Source: an uncultured Bacteroidota bacterium (GTDB lineage Bacteria > Bacteroidota > Bacteroidia > Bacteroidales > F082). Taken from it: a stretch of 32,090 nucleotides of DNA. Shown here in pieces: positions 1-8,163 of this stretch. The translations under genes and the position numbers were made by a program. Each line of letters opens with the position of its first letter. Position 1 is the stretch's first letter. The stretch covers positions 1 to 32,090 of the forward strand of contig CALCGQ010000351.1 of assembly GCA_937901015.1 (NCBI GenBank), read 5' to 3'. Below the pieces are notes generated by a model that was given only the letters and a program-made list of their open reading frames with translations, had not been told where the DNA came from and did not search any database.

Positions 1-251
1 GCAATGTGATTTTTTATGCTACTGGCAAGCCCTGAAGGGTCTGGATAATACCAGGCAGCATCTTTATTGGTATTTCCATCTACAACAATATCATAGTATG
101 ATGCTGTACCTTTCCAATGACAAACAGTATTGGTTTGACTATCTGTAAAATACTCTTTTTTAATGGATTCTTTGGGAAAATAGTGATTTCCCTCAATTAC
201 AATTGTTTTTTGACTTTCTGCGATTACTGTGTTATTCCAAGTAGCTTTCAT
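1..251 (-). CDS. DUF427 family protein (partial, C-terminus off window)
   Basis: An ATG at 251 opens a frame that runs off the left edge, leaving about 83 N-terminal residues visible. It begins MKATWNNTVIAES and carries the DUF427 hallmarks VCHWKGTASYYD and AAWYYPDP, so the family call is firm. Members are small single-domain proteins of about 90-95 residues, so only a few residues should be missing. The biochemical role of DUF427 is not established. It starts 12 nt downstream of the stop of the EgtD/EanA-like methyltransferase on the same strand. It is therefore very likely co-transcribed with the ergothioneine-type genes and may act in the same process (inference). Confidence 0.88.
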   Translation of the reverse strand, partial: MKATWNNTVIAESQKTIVIEGNHYFPKESIKKEYFTDSQTNTVCHWKGTASYYDIVVDGNTNKDAAWYYPDPSGLASSIKNHI

Positions 252-263
252 ATATTATGATCG

Positions 264-1238
264 CTATGGCTTAATTTTCCATAGCGAATTCACAAAGTAT
301 TGACGCTCATCAAAGAAATTCCTTACAACTTCGAAACCTGATTTTATTGCCAGATCGTTGATCATATCAAGATCATATTTTTGAGATATCTCTGTAAAGA
401 TCTTTTCGCCTTTTTCGAAATGAATGTTTTGATCAAGATTATTAATGGATATTGTTTGTTCGATTTTGCTTATTAAATAGCTGCTTGCAGTTCCTGTATC
501 AGGATTATATTCTTCTCTATGGTAGAATTCATCAATGTTGAAATTGGCACCTAATTCATCATTAATTCTTTTAAGTAAATTAAGGTTGAAAGCAGCGGTA
601 TGACCATAAGGATCGTTATATGCATTCAATATTATATTGGGATCCTTTTTCATGTCGAAACCAATAAATAGAAGATCATTGCTGCACATTACTTTTCTAA
701 GGCCTACCAGAAAGTTAAAGGATGTTGAATCATTGAAATTACCAATATTTGATCCAAGAAAAAGAAGAACCTTTTTTAGATATCCATTCGGTTTGATGTC
801 ACCAATAAGATTATAATAATCACCAATTAATCCATTAACTTTTAGGTTGGGTAACTCTGTTCTTAGATCTTCAATAAGACTCAAAACAGCATCACTTGAG
901 ATATCTATTGGTGAGTATTTGAAATTTGCGTTTTCTTCAAGAAAATGGGAAAGCAATATTTTGGTTTTAGTACCATCACCAGCTCCAAGCTCGATGAGGT
1001 CAAAACTTTCATTATTTTCAGAAAATGAAGCGAGAATTTCTTGTTTTAAGTTTGAGAAAATCTCCAACTCACAATCAGTTAGGTAATATTCAGGCATTCT
1101 CATTATATCCTGGAATATCTTACTTCCCATTTCATTATAAAAGTACTTGGATGAAAGATATTTAGAATCGGATGTTAACCCTTCTATTGTATCAACAGCA
1201 AAATCGTTTTGTACTATGGTATTTTGTGTATTATCCAT
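264..1238 (-). CDS. eanA: EgtD/EanA-like L-histidine N-alpha-methyltransferase
   Basis: A 324-residue SAM-dependent methyltransferase of the EgtD family, which trimethylates histidine to hercynine. Visible family blocks are MPEYYLTDCE (48-57), the SAM loop ELGAGDGTKT (83-92), FLGSNIGNF (160-168) and the substrate-side YNDPYGHTAAFNLN (207-220). Near the C-terminus, TEISQKY places E283 and S285 where the histidine-binding Glu282 and Ser284 of mycobacterial EgtD lie (321 residues, remembered numbering); N167 matches Asn166. Histidine is therefore the likely substrate. No EgtB-type iron sulfoxide synthase is adjacent. Instead the gene follows an EanB-like rhodanese by 6 nt, which is the arrangement of the anaerobic pathway (EanA/EanB) described in green sulfur bacteria. 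DUF427 follows by 12 nt. Confidence 0.9.
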   Translation of the reverse strand: MDNTQNTIVQNDFAVDTIEGLTSDSKYLSSKYFYNEMGSKIFQDIMRMPEYYLTDCELEIFSNLKQEILASFSENNESFDLIELGAGDGTKTKILLSHFLEENANFKYSPIDISSDAVLSLIEDLRTELPNLKVNGLIGDYYNLIGDIKPNGYLKKVLLFLGSNIGNFNDSTSFNFLVGLRKVMCSNDLLFIGFDMKKDPNIILNAYNDPYGHTAAFNLNLLKRINDELGANFNIDEFYHREEYNPDTGTASSYLISKIEQTISINNLDQNIHFEKGEKIFTEISQKYDLDMINDLAIKSGFEVVRNFFDERQYFVNSLWKIKP

Positions 1239-1244
1239 AAATAG

Positions 1245-2519
1245 CTATTCTGGATTTCCAGTTTCAAATGGATTGTCAGGATCATTGCTCCACTCAAACC
1301 ATCCACCATCAAAAACACTCACTCGAGGCCATCCCATTAGCCAAGCATTGAAAAATGCCTCACTGCCTCGCCAGCCTGTTCCACAATAAAATGCCAGATG
1401 CTTATCTGGGGTAATGCCAATTTCTTCCCAAATTGCCTGTACTTCATGAAACTCACGTATGGTATGATCCAGATTGCGGTAGTTTTCCATATGATAAGCA
1501 TCTGAACCACAATTGCCGAATACTGCTCCCGGGATTCTCCCCTTTTTCTCAATATAGTTATAACCGCTAACTTCGCCAATATATTCGGGCCAGCTTCTAA
1601 CACAGATAAGTTCGGCTTCTTTTGAACTAAGCATCTCTTTTGCTTCAGGAACATCAACCGCAAGCTCTGGTTTTTGAGGAATAGGTACTCCAAAATTAGA
1701 TACAGATGTTTTTGCCACATCTTCGGTACTTACTTCAAAACCTTCATCTTCCCATGACTGAAAGCCACCATTTAGGATTCTTACGTCCTTAACTCCTGCA
1801 TACATCATGATAAACGCATTACGGATTGCGCCAATATCACCAGCTGCGCTTCCTGGAAATGGGTCATCGTTATCAGGGAACATAAATTTACCATAAAGAA
1901 CAACGGTTGTATCGGATGTAATTCCATGTTCTTCCAGAGCATTCTTTAACTGATCTGGAGATCTGCGATTCCATGTTTCAGGAGCTTCCAAAGCCAAAGT
2001 ATCCATATCAATTGCTCCCGGAATATGGCCACTTAAATATGCATCACGATTTCTATAATGTGAATGTACTACAATGTATTTATTATTTTCATAAAGCTGA
2101 GGTTTACTACCAGATATCAACGTATTAACCCATTTTGCTGATACAAGTTGTTTATGTTTTTCAAGCTTGTCAATTGGCAGATCAGGATTAGCGCTCCATT
2201 CTTCAACAAAGTGATTGTATATTGAAACATCATTATATCCTGCACGCTTAAATAGCTCTGCTACCTTTTCTGATTCTTCGGTGTCATAACCATAAATCAC
2301 TAATTCGTTTTCTGGAAAAATACCCTTGGACCTTACAATCTCAATCCAGTCCATGTACTTTGTCCACTTTGTAGGAAGACTTTTTGCACCTTGAATGTGT
2401 CCGCCTCTTGACTCGTTTTTAACACACCACCCATTGTATGCATCAACCTGTCGGATGTCAACTAAAATGGCATTTTTATTATTTAATTTTTTTTGAAGTT
2501 CGGTAGTTGATATATTCAT
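1245..2519 (-). CDS. eanB: EanB-like multi-rhodanese sulfurtransferase (hercynine to ergothioneine)
   Basis: A 424-residue protein built from tandem rhodanese-like domains: an N-terminal one (about 5-115), a middle one (about 145-265, containing SHYRNRDAYLSGHIPGA and NGGFQSW) and a C-terminal one (about 290-420). Only the last carries a classic catalytic loop, CGTGWRGSE, with Cys379. In Chlorobium EanB the residues reported as important are Tyr353, Cys412 and Thr414. Here Tyr320, Cys379 and Thr381 have identical spacing (59 and 2). Known EanB transfers polysulfide sulfur directly to the imidazole carbon of hercynine without oxygen. The gene lies 6 nt upstream of the histidine methyltransferase, so the pair forms a complete two-step route. 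A plain thiosulfate or 3-mercaptopyruvate sulfurtransferase is the alternative, but it would usually have two domains and about 280 residues. Confidence 0.87.
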   Translation of the reverse strand: MNISTTELQKKLNNKNAILVDIRQVDAYNGWCVKNESRGGHIQGAKSLPTKWTKYMDWIEIVRSKGIFPENELVIYGYDTEESEKVAELFKRAGYNDVSIYNHFVEEWSANPDLPIDKLEKHKQLVSAKWVNTLISGSKPQLYENNKYIVVHSHYRNRDAYLSGHIPGAIDMDTLALEAPETWNRRSPDQLKNALEEHGITSDTTVVLYGKFMFPDNDDPFPGSAAGDIGAIRNAFIMMYAGVKDVRILNGGFQSWEDEGFEVSTEDVAKTSVSNFGVPIPQKPELAVDVPEAKEMLSSKEAELICVRSWPEYIGEVSGYNYIEKKGRIPGAVFGNCGSDAYHMENYRNLDHTIREFHEVQAIWEEIGITPDKHLAFYCGTGWRGSEAFFNAWLMGWPRVSVFDGGWFEWSNDPDNPFETGNPE

Positions 2520-2563
2520 TTAGTATTCTAATTAAATGTTAAATGTAGTCATTTCATATGACT

Positions 2564-3883
2564 CTAAGTAGATGTTTTATCTGGTTGATGATTCTTATTG
2601 CTAGGTGTTTTTGGTAGTATTAGAATTCGTAACGACTGATCATAAGTGAAATAGCTCCACGACCAGTTTAGAAATGTTGATATTCTATTTTTAATACCAA
2701 CAATTGTAAAGAGGTGTACAATGGACCATAATACCCATGCAATAAAACCTTTAAGTTTAATTTTTGGAAGATCTGCAACTGCCAGATTATGTCCTATTGT
2801 TGCCATTGAGCCTTTGTCAGTATATTCAAATACCTTCCTTGGTTTTCCCAAACCATCAAGTATTATATTTTTAGCAAGTAAGCTAGCCTGCTGGATCGCT
2901 ACTTGTGCTACCTGAGGATGACCAATAGGGTAACGAGGAGTTTCCATTATACATAGGTCACCAAGGGCAAATATATTTTCTAAACCCGATACTTGATTGT
3001 GTCTATCTACAATAATCCTCTTTCCTTTTCCAATAGCTGAATCTGGTATTCCTAGTATGCCATTGGCAACAACTCCTGCAGACCAAATTACAGTTTTGGA
3101 TTGTATATTATTATTGTCGGATATCTTTAGTTCGGTACCATCATAGTCATCAACGCTTGTGGAAAGATGAACCTCGACGCCTAGTTTTATTAAATATTTA
3201 TGTGCTGATTGTCCTGAACTATCCGACATTCCGCTAAGAAGTTTTGGAGAAGCTTCATACAGAACGATACGCATTTTTGTCAAATCCAACTCTGGATAGT
3301 CCTTTGGGAATATAAATTTTTTCATTTCTGCCAAAGCTCCTGCAAGTTCTACCCCTGTTGGGCCGCCACCTACAAGTACAATGTTTAGATATTGATTGAT
3401 ACGTTCAGGTTTGGTTTCCAATAATGCTTTTTCAAAATTCTGCAGAATTGTATTTCTTATTAGAATAGCATCGGATGCAGTTTTCATGGATAGAGCATTG
3501 CTTTCAATATTTTTTTGTCCGAAAAAGTTTGTACCAGCTCCCATGGCCAGAACAAGTTTGTCATAGCTAAGTATCCCAATATTTGTCTGGATTTCTTGTT
3601 TTTCAGTGTCAACCCTTTCAATGGTAGCAATTCTAAAGTGGATATCCTTTTCGTTTTGAAGAATCTTCCTTAGGGGAAATGATATTGCACTAGGTTCAAG
3701 TCCAGCAGTGGCAACCTGGTAAAGTAGTGGTTGAAATTGATGAAAATTATTTCTATCTAACAATATGATCTGGAATCCTTTGCCTGCCAACTTCCTTACC
3801 AATTTAAGGCCTGCAAATCCACCACCAACTATAACAATCCTACTACTTTTTGCTGTGGGTATATTAGGAATATATGTCTTCAT
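2564..3883 (-). CDS. ndh: Type II NADH dehydrogenase (NDH-2)
   Basis: A FAD-dependent, single-subunit NADH:quinone oxidoreductase of the cytoplasmic membrane face that does not pump protons. The first dinucleotide-binding motif is GGGFAG (residues 20-25 from this start), followed by RNNFHQFQPLLYQVATAGL, typical of NDH-2. The second nucleotide motif is VGGGPTGVELAGALAEM, and a quinone-site type AQVAIQQ follows. The C-terminal region has hydrophobic stretches (GFIAWVLWSIVHLFTIVGI) for membrane attachment. I chose the ATG at 3883 (439 residues). A longer frame from a TTG at 3940 begins inside the terminator of the preceding gene and is unlikely. The gene ends 44 nt before eanB. Only few cysteines are present, which argues against sulfide:quinone oxidoreductase. 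Confidence 0.9.
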   Translation of the reverse strand: MKTYIPNIPTAKSSRIVIVGGGFAGLKLVRKLAGKGFQIILLDRNNFHQFQPLLYQVATAGLEPSAISFPLRKILQNEKDIHFRIATIERVDTEKQEIQTNIGILSYDKLVLAMGAGTNFFGQKNIESNALSMKTASDAILIRNTILQNFEKALLETKPERINQYLNIVLVGGGPTGVELAGALAEMKKFIFPKDYPELDLTKMRIVLYEASPKLLSGMSDSSGQSAHKYLIKLGVEVHLSTSVDDYDGTELKISDNNNIQSKTVIWSAGVVANGILGIPDSAIGKGKRIIVDRHNQVSGLENIFALGDLCIMETPRYPIGHPQVAQVAIQQASLLAKNIILDGLGKPRKVFEYTDKGSMATIGHNLAVADLPKIKLKGFIAWVLWSIVHLFTIVGIKNRISTFLNWSWSYFTYDQSLRILILPKTPSNKNHQPDKTST

Positions 3884-3887
3884 TTGG

Positions 3888-3900
3888 CTACAATTTGTAG
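3888..3900. promoter_or_regulatory. Perfect 13-bp palindrome just upstream of ndh
   Basis: CTACAATTTGTAG, two 6-bp arms around one base, ends 4 nt upstream of the ndh ATG on the minus strand. It sits in the only short space (3884-3938) available for a promoter of the ndh-eanB-eanA run. It could be an operator, but no clear TAnnTTTG element was found beside it, so this is tentative. Confidence 0.3.
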
Positions 3901-3938
3901 TTTGTAATAATATGTCGTGATTAATGGGAAAACCTGAC

Positions 3939-3974
3939 AAAAAAAAGCCGATTCTTAATTTAAGAACCGGCTTT
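3939..3974 (-). terminator. Intrinsic terminator of the S46 peptidase unit
   Basis: On the minus strand, AAAGCCGG-TTCTTA pairs with TAAGAA-CGGCTTT with one mismatch in the stem and a 3-nt loop, followed by eight T residues (A-run 3939-3946 on the plus strand). It lies 19 nt after the peptidase stop codon and separates that unit from ndh. Confidence 0.88.
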
Positions 3975-3993
3975 AGAGTTTAAATATCGTATG

Positions 3994-6210
3994 TTACTCT
4001 ACAACTTCCACTTCTGATGGAGCTGCAATTTCTTCCACTTCAACAATTGTTACTGGTCTTTCTGTTACCAATGTCATTTCATCAATAAGATTAGTAGCAC
4101 CTGCGAATTTGTCAACGATGAACATAACATAACGAATATCCACATTGATAGTACGTTGTAATTCTGGTTCAAATGCAATATCGCCACTCATTGCTTCCCA
4201 GTTACCATCAAAGGCTAGTCCAATTAATTCTCCATTTGCATTAATTACAGGACTACCGGAATTACCACCTGTAATATCATGAGTGGTTAGAAAGCAAACT
4301 TTCATAACACCATCTTCACCATATTGACCATAATCTTTAGCTTCATAAAGCTCCTTCAATTTAGCAGGAACAATGAATTCCCAATTTGAAGGATCTTCTT
4401 TCTCCATAATACCATCCATGGTTGTGAAATATTCATAATGAACAGCATCCTCAGGATAATAATCCTGAACAGTACCATAAGTTAATCTCATGGTGAAGTT
4501 GGCATCTGGTGCATAGTTACGATCAGGGTTCATCTCACGAAGGCCGGCAATATATAAGCGATGACCTACTGCAAGCTTTTCATTAGCTTCTTTTAACTTG
4601 GCTTGCATTTCTCGGTAGGATGTAAAGAACTCTTTAACTGCAACCATTGCAGGATCTTTTGCAAGCTTCTTTTTATTAGGGTTAGCTAAGAAAGCATCTA
4701 CTTTATCCTTGCTTGTGAATATTGATTTGCCATATACATAATCAGCATATTTATTGTAATCACCTTTAAATTTCTTATCCATCTTAAGGAGATATGCTGG
4801 TTGCTGATCAAGAGGTACATTTTTATGGTACATCTTCATCATGGAAGCAAAAATATTCTTGTCGATTGAAAGGTTATAATCCTTGAAATAGCCATCGGCA
4901 CTTCCTTTTAATCTGGCAACGGTTTCATTTATTTTTTCATCAGTTGCTTCTTTATCATTTAGCAGTTTGTTCAAATTGTTAAATCTATATGCAAAACCAA
5001 GAATTTCAGGACCACGATAAACTGCTTCACGGAAATAAGTGTTGGCAAGATCGTATTCTCCTTTTGTGTCATATGCTTCTTCAATAAGTACCAGAGATTC
5101 GCCATACTTCATTTTTGCCTTTGGATTCTTATTAAGCCAGTTTTGGAATTCGGCTTCCTCTTTCTGTTTCTTTTCTTTTACTTTTAGTCTTTTTAAACCT
5201 TTGGTTTGACCAATGAAGTATTTCCAATAGTTTGCTGTACGTGCAAATTTTGAAGCGTATTGTAAACGAACTGCTTCATCAGCATCCATACCTTCACGCA
5301 TTTTGGCAAGTTTCTCAGCACGGATATCTACAACAGTCATATTTGTGCTATTGATAGCCAAATCAATTCCAAATGAAGAAAGAAATCTATCGGTTCCACC
5401 TGGGTAACCCATGATCATAGCAAAATCATTTTTTTCAACACCTGCAATGTTAACTGGTAGGAAATGTTTTGATTTCAAAGGAACATTTTCTTCGGAGTAT
5501 TCTGCTGGTTTTCCATCAGGGCTTGTATAAACTCTGAACATTGAGAAATCACCAGTATGGCGAGGCCACATCCAGTTATCGGTGTCAGCACCAAATTTTC
5601 CAATTGACTCAGGAGGAGCTCCAACTAGGCGAATATCAGTAAAAGTTTCGTATACAAATAGATAATATTCATTGCCACCAAAGAAGGAAGTTACTCTTGC
5701 GTTGAAATGTGTGTCTTTAGTTGCGAAATCTTCAATATATCCACTGTTTTTACGAATTATTTCTGCTCTTTCATCAGGTGTCATATCAGGAGTTGTGCCG
5801 TCAAGAACTTTTTCCGATACATCTCTCATATGATCTAAAAACTGAACCTTTAAACCAGTAACCGGAATTTCTTCCCCTTTGTTCATAGCCCAGAAACCAT
5901 CATCTAGATAGTTTGCTTCAGGTGTACTTACTTTTTGTATTGAACCATAACCACAATGATGGTTTGTAAGTATTAATCCTTCAGGTGAAATAATCTCGCC
6001 AGTGCATCCACCACCAAAAATGATAATTGCATCTTTCATACTGCTATTATTCACATCATAGATGTCCTGCGCTGAAAGTTTCAACCCCATTTCCTGCATT
6101 TCTACAATGTTCTTATTTATTAGCAAAGGAATCCACATTCCTTCGTCAGCTTTTGTGCTTGTACTAAAGCCAATAACAAAAGCAATAACTACTATTAGTA
6201 ATTTTTTCAT
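3994..6210 (-). CDS. dpp7: S46 family dipeptidyl-peptidase, DPP7-type
   Basis: A 738-residue exported serine exopeptidase that releases dipeptides from oligopeptides in the periplasm, a step in amino-acid feeding of Bacteroidota. The start at 6210 gives a clear signal peptide (MKKLLIVVIAFVIGFSTSTKA). The catalytic triad is visible as His85 (TNHHCGY), Asp221 (PRHTGDF) and Ser651 (GGNSGSP). The residue 18 positions after the serine is Gly669, as in DPP7 (Ser648/Gly666 in Porphyromonas), whereas DPP11 has Arg there. A preference for hydrophobic rather than acidic P1 residues is therefore inferred. The C-terminal tail is acidic and lacks an obvious secretion domain. It lies 13 nt downstream of the mannose-1-phosphate guanylyltransferase gene and ends in a strong terminator. 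Confidence 0.93.
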   Translation of the reverse strand: MKKLLIVVIAFVIGFSTSTKADEGMWIPLLINKNIVEMQEMGLKLSAQDIYDVNNSSMKDAIIIFGGGCTGEIISPEGLILTNHHCGYGSIQKVSTPEANYLDDGFWAMNKGEEIPVTGLKVQFLDHMRDVSEKVLDGTTPDMTPDERAEIIRKNSGYIEDFATKDTHFNARVTSFFGGNEYYLFVYETFTDIRLVGAPPESIGKFGADTDNWMWPRHTGDFSMFRVYTSPDGKPAEYSEENVPLKSKHFLPVNIAGVEKNDFAMIMGYPGGTDRFLSSFGIDLAINSTNMTVVDIRAEKLAKMREGMDADEAVRLQYASKFARTANYWKYFIGQTKGLKRLKVKEKKQKEEAEFQNWLNKNPKAKMKYGESLVLIEEAYDTKGEYDLANTYFREAVYRGPEILGFAYRFNNLNKLLNDKEATDEKINETVARLKGSADGYFKDYNLSIDKNIFASMMKMYHKNVPLDQQPAYLLKMDKKFKGDYNKYADYVYGKSIFTSKDKVDAFLANPNKKKLAKDPAMVAVKEFFTSYREMQAKLKEANEKLAVGHRLYIAGLREMNPDRNYAPDANFTMRLTYGTVQDYYPEDAVHYEYFTTMDGIMEKEDPSNWEFIVPAKLKELYEAKDYGQYGEDGVMKVCFLTTHDITGGNSGSPVINANGELIGLAFDGNWEAMSGDIAFEPELQRTINVDIRYVMFIVDKFAGATNLIDEMTLVTERPVTIVEVEEIAAPSEVEVVE

Positions 6211-6223
6211 TTTGATTAGTTTG

Positions 6224-7318
6224 TTAAATATATTTATCTCCTTTTTCAACTTTTACGTCAGCTACAAACTGTCGTATTTGTTGTTCATCTTCTTTTTTAC
6301 ATACCAATAATGTGTGATCCTCTTCCACAACAATATAATTATCAAGTCCTTGTAATACAACAAGTTTATCGTTTGGCATGTTTACAATACAGTTGCTTGT
6401 ATTATAAAGCATTACATTCTTTCCAACCGTAGCATTATTGTTTTCATCTTTGTCGCGGATTGTGTAAAGTGATCCCCATGTTCCCAAATCAGACCACCCA
6501 AAATCAACCGCTAAAGTGTAAACATTTTTTGCTTTTTCCATAATTCCATAATCAATGGAAATGTTTTTACAAACAGCATAAGTATCAGAAATGAATTTCG
6601 TTTCACCATCAGTATTATATATGCCTGCACCTTTTTCAAATAGTGTATCTACATCTGGAAGCAGATTGTTAAAGGCATCCATTATACTATTTAGCGACCA
6701 GATAAAAATACCAGAATTCCATAAAAAATCACCACTTGCTAAAAATGACTTAGCAATTTCAAGATTTGGTTTTTCGGTAAAGGTTTTAACCTTGTGAAGA
6801 GGAATATCATCTGAATAAACCAACTCTTCTTTAAACTGTATGTAACCATAACCAGTATCAGGACGACTTGGTTTAATACCGAGTGTTACTAACCAATTAT
6901 TTTCAGTTGCAGCTTGCATTGCTGTTTTGATATTTCTAACAAACTCATCTTCTTTAAGAATAATGTGATCAGAAGGGGCCACCACAACAATTGCATTTGG
7001 ATTTTCTTCTTTGATTTTATAATTGGCATATGCTACACAAGGAGCAGTATTCCTGCGAGAAGGCTCACATAGTACTTGTTGTTCCCTTAGCTCTGGAATT
7101 TGTTCAAGAACGAGGTCTTTGTAGATTTCATTTGTTACAACCAGAACATTTTCTGCAGGACAAATATTTCTAAATCTTTCAAAAGTGAGCCTTATCAATG
7201 TCTTGCCAACACCAAGTACATCTATAAATTGTTTTGGTCTCGAAGTTTTGCTCATCGGCCAAAAGCGTGCACCCACACCTCCTGCCATTATTACGCAATA
7301 ATTATTTTTATTCTCCAT
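6224..7318 (-). CDS. manC: Mannose-1-phosphate guanylyltransferase
   Basis: A 364-residue nucleotidyltransferase that makes GDP-mannose from mannose 1-phosphate and GTP for surface polysaccharide or glycoprotein synthesis. The N-terminal nucleotide-binding signature VIMAGGVGARFWPMSKTSRPKQF-type loop spans about residues 9-31. VVAPSDHIIL, FTEKP, WNSGIFIW and GWSDLGTWGSL follow, all typical of the GMP family. It is the short, monofunctional form: the C-terminal phosphomannose isomerase cupin found in bifunctional ManC/AlgA (about 470 residues) is absent. The S46 peptidase follows by 13 nt and is probably co-transcribed, although the two have no known functional tie. Confidence 0.93.
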   Translation of the reverse strand: MENKNNYCVIMAGGVGARFWPMSKTSRPKQFIDVLGVGKTLIRLTFERFRNICPAENVLVVTNEIYKDLVLEQIPELREQQVLCEPSRRNTAPCVAYANYKIKEENPNAIVVVAPSDHIILKEDEFVRNIKTAMQAATENNWLVTLGIKPSRPDTGYGYIQFKEELVYSDDIPLHKVKTFTEKPNLEIAKSFLASGDFLWNSGIFIWSLNSIMDAFNNLLPDVDTLFEKGAGIYNTDGETKFISDTYAVCKNISIDYGIMEKAKNVYTLAVDFGWSDLGTWGSLYTIRDKDENNNATVGKNVMLYNTSNCIVNMPNDKLVVLQGLDNYIVVEEDHTLLVCKKEDEQQIRQFVADVKVEKGDKYI

Positions 7319-7369
7319 AGGGTTAATTTATGATGTATTAATGATTAATCAAAGTATAAAAATGGGCAC

Positions 7370-7377
7370 CAAAAATA
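7370..7377 (-). promoter_or_regulatory. Possible -7 element (TATTTTTG) upstream of manC
   Basis: The minus strand reads TATTTTTG, matching the Bacteroidota -7 consensus TAnnTTTG, about 52 nt upstream of the manC start. No good TTTG is found 19 nt further upstream, so the call rests on one box only. Confidence 0.35.
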
Positions 7378-7456
7378 CAAAACTCATTGGTATTTTGCAT
7401 ATCTATTAACATATTATGGTGTTTTGGTAATTATTGTAGTTGATTGAATAGTAGAA

Positions 7457-8068
7457 TTATGTGCTTATTTCTGTAACAGGAGTTAATGGATGAAAGAGAT
7501 ATTGCTTTTTGTTTTGAGTATTTGTGCAAAGAAACCTTGTTCTTCTTTTTTTTCCTTTGATGAAAATAACACCAGTCACTGTTTTAAAATATGAGTTTTC
7601 CTTAAGGTCCTCCAGATGTGTATCAGTGTCACCTTGATCATACTTCTTTAGAACTCTTGACAATTTCAAATCGGAGCTGCTAGATGCCTTACTATTTACA
7701 ATGCTTGTGTTTAGAACACTGTTAATGTCATCTGGAAAAATATTTTGTGTTAGTAAGGGAGCCATTAAATCTCGGTATGCTAATTTCCATTCAGACCCAT
7801 GCGGCGACACTTTGTTTTTGAACTCTTCCCAAACCAATAGATGTGCTAGTTCATGAACAAATGTAATTAGGAATGCGTATGGGTTAAGATTATAATTTAT
7901 GCTTATTCGATGGTTGCTGTTCTTCGAACTAGGTGGCCGATAATCACCGAATTTAGTGTTTCGTTTTTTGGCAATTTTCAGATGAACATTATTTTCCACT
8001 ATCCAGTCCATGACCATATCAACAGATCCTTCAGGGAGATATTTTATGAGTAATTCTTTTTCTTTCAT
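7457..8068 (-). CDS. SprT-like zinc metalloprotein
   Basis: A 203-residue protein of the SprT-like family. The zinc-peptidase helix HELAH is at residues 72-76, with a likely third ligand at His90 in SPHGSEW, both typical of the SprT/Spartan fold. The C-terminal half (RRTRFLCTNTQNKKQYLFHP) occupies the place of the SprT zinc ribbon but has only one cysteine, so the ribbon appears degenerate. SprT/Spartan proteins are linked to proteolysis of DNA-protein crosslinks in eukaryotes, but the bacterial role is unsettled. The gene stands alone, divergent from the outer-membrane genes beginning at 8164. Confidence 0.82.
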   Translation of the reverse strand: MKEKELLIKYLPEGSVDMVMDWIVENNVHLKIAKKRNTKFGDYRPPSSKNSNHRISINYNLNPYAFLITFVHELAHLLVWEEFKNKVSPHGSEWKLAYRDLMAPLLTQNIFPDDINSVLNTSIVNSKASSSSDLKLSRVLKKYDQGDTDTHLEDLKENSYFKTVTGVIFIKGKKRRTRFLCTNTQNKKQYLFHPLTPVTEIST

Positions 8069-8076
8069 CTGGTTTG

Positions 8077-8084
8077 CAAATATA
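8077..8084 (-). promoter_or_regulatory. Possible -7 element (TATATTTG) of the SprT-like gene
   Basis: The minus strand reads TATATTTG, fitting TAnnTTTG, only 8 nt upstream of the start codon, which would give an almost leaderless mRNA. No matching -33 box was found. Confidence 0.3.
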
Positions 8085-8163
8085 GCATGTAAGATAAATA
8101 ATTACCCATAAATTGGTATTTACCTCAAATCCTGAAATCCACATTTTTACCAAAAAAATTCAA

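Noticed and set aside
1245-2519. Ordinary thiosulfate or mercaptopyruvate sulfurtransferase
   Set aside because: The protein is longer, has an extra rhodanese-like domain, and its Tyr/Cys/Thr spacing matches EanB next to an EgtD-type gene.
2547-2563. Terminator between ndh and eanB
   Set aside because: AGTCAT and ATGACT form only a 6-bp stem with no T-run behind it on the minus strand.
2564-3883. Sulfide:quinone oxidoreductase feeding polysulfide to EanB
   Set aside because: It would fit the neighbours well, but the protein has NDH-2 motifs (RNNFHQFQPLLYQVATAGL, AQVAIQQ) and lacks the conserved cysteines of that family.
3884-3940. Longer ndh reading from TTG at 3940
   Set aside because: The start would lie in the T-run of the S46 terminator, and the added residues do not belong to the NDH-2 fold.
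6062-6310. Open frame on the plus strand across the dpp7 start
   Set aside because: Shadow of the two minus-strand genes; no family resemblance.
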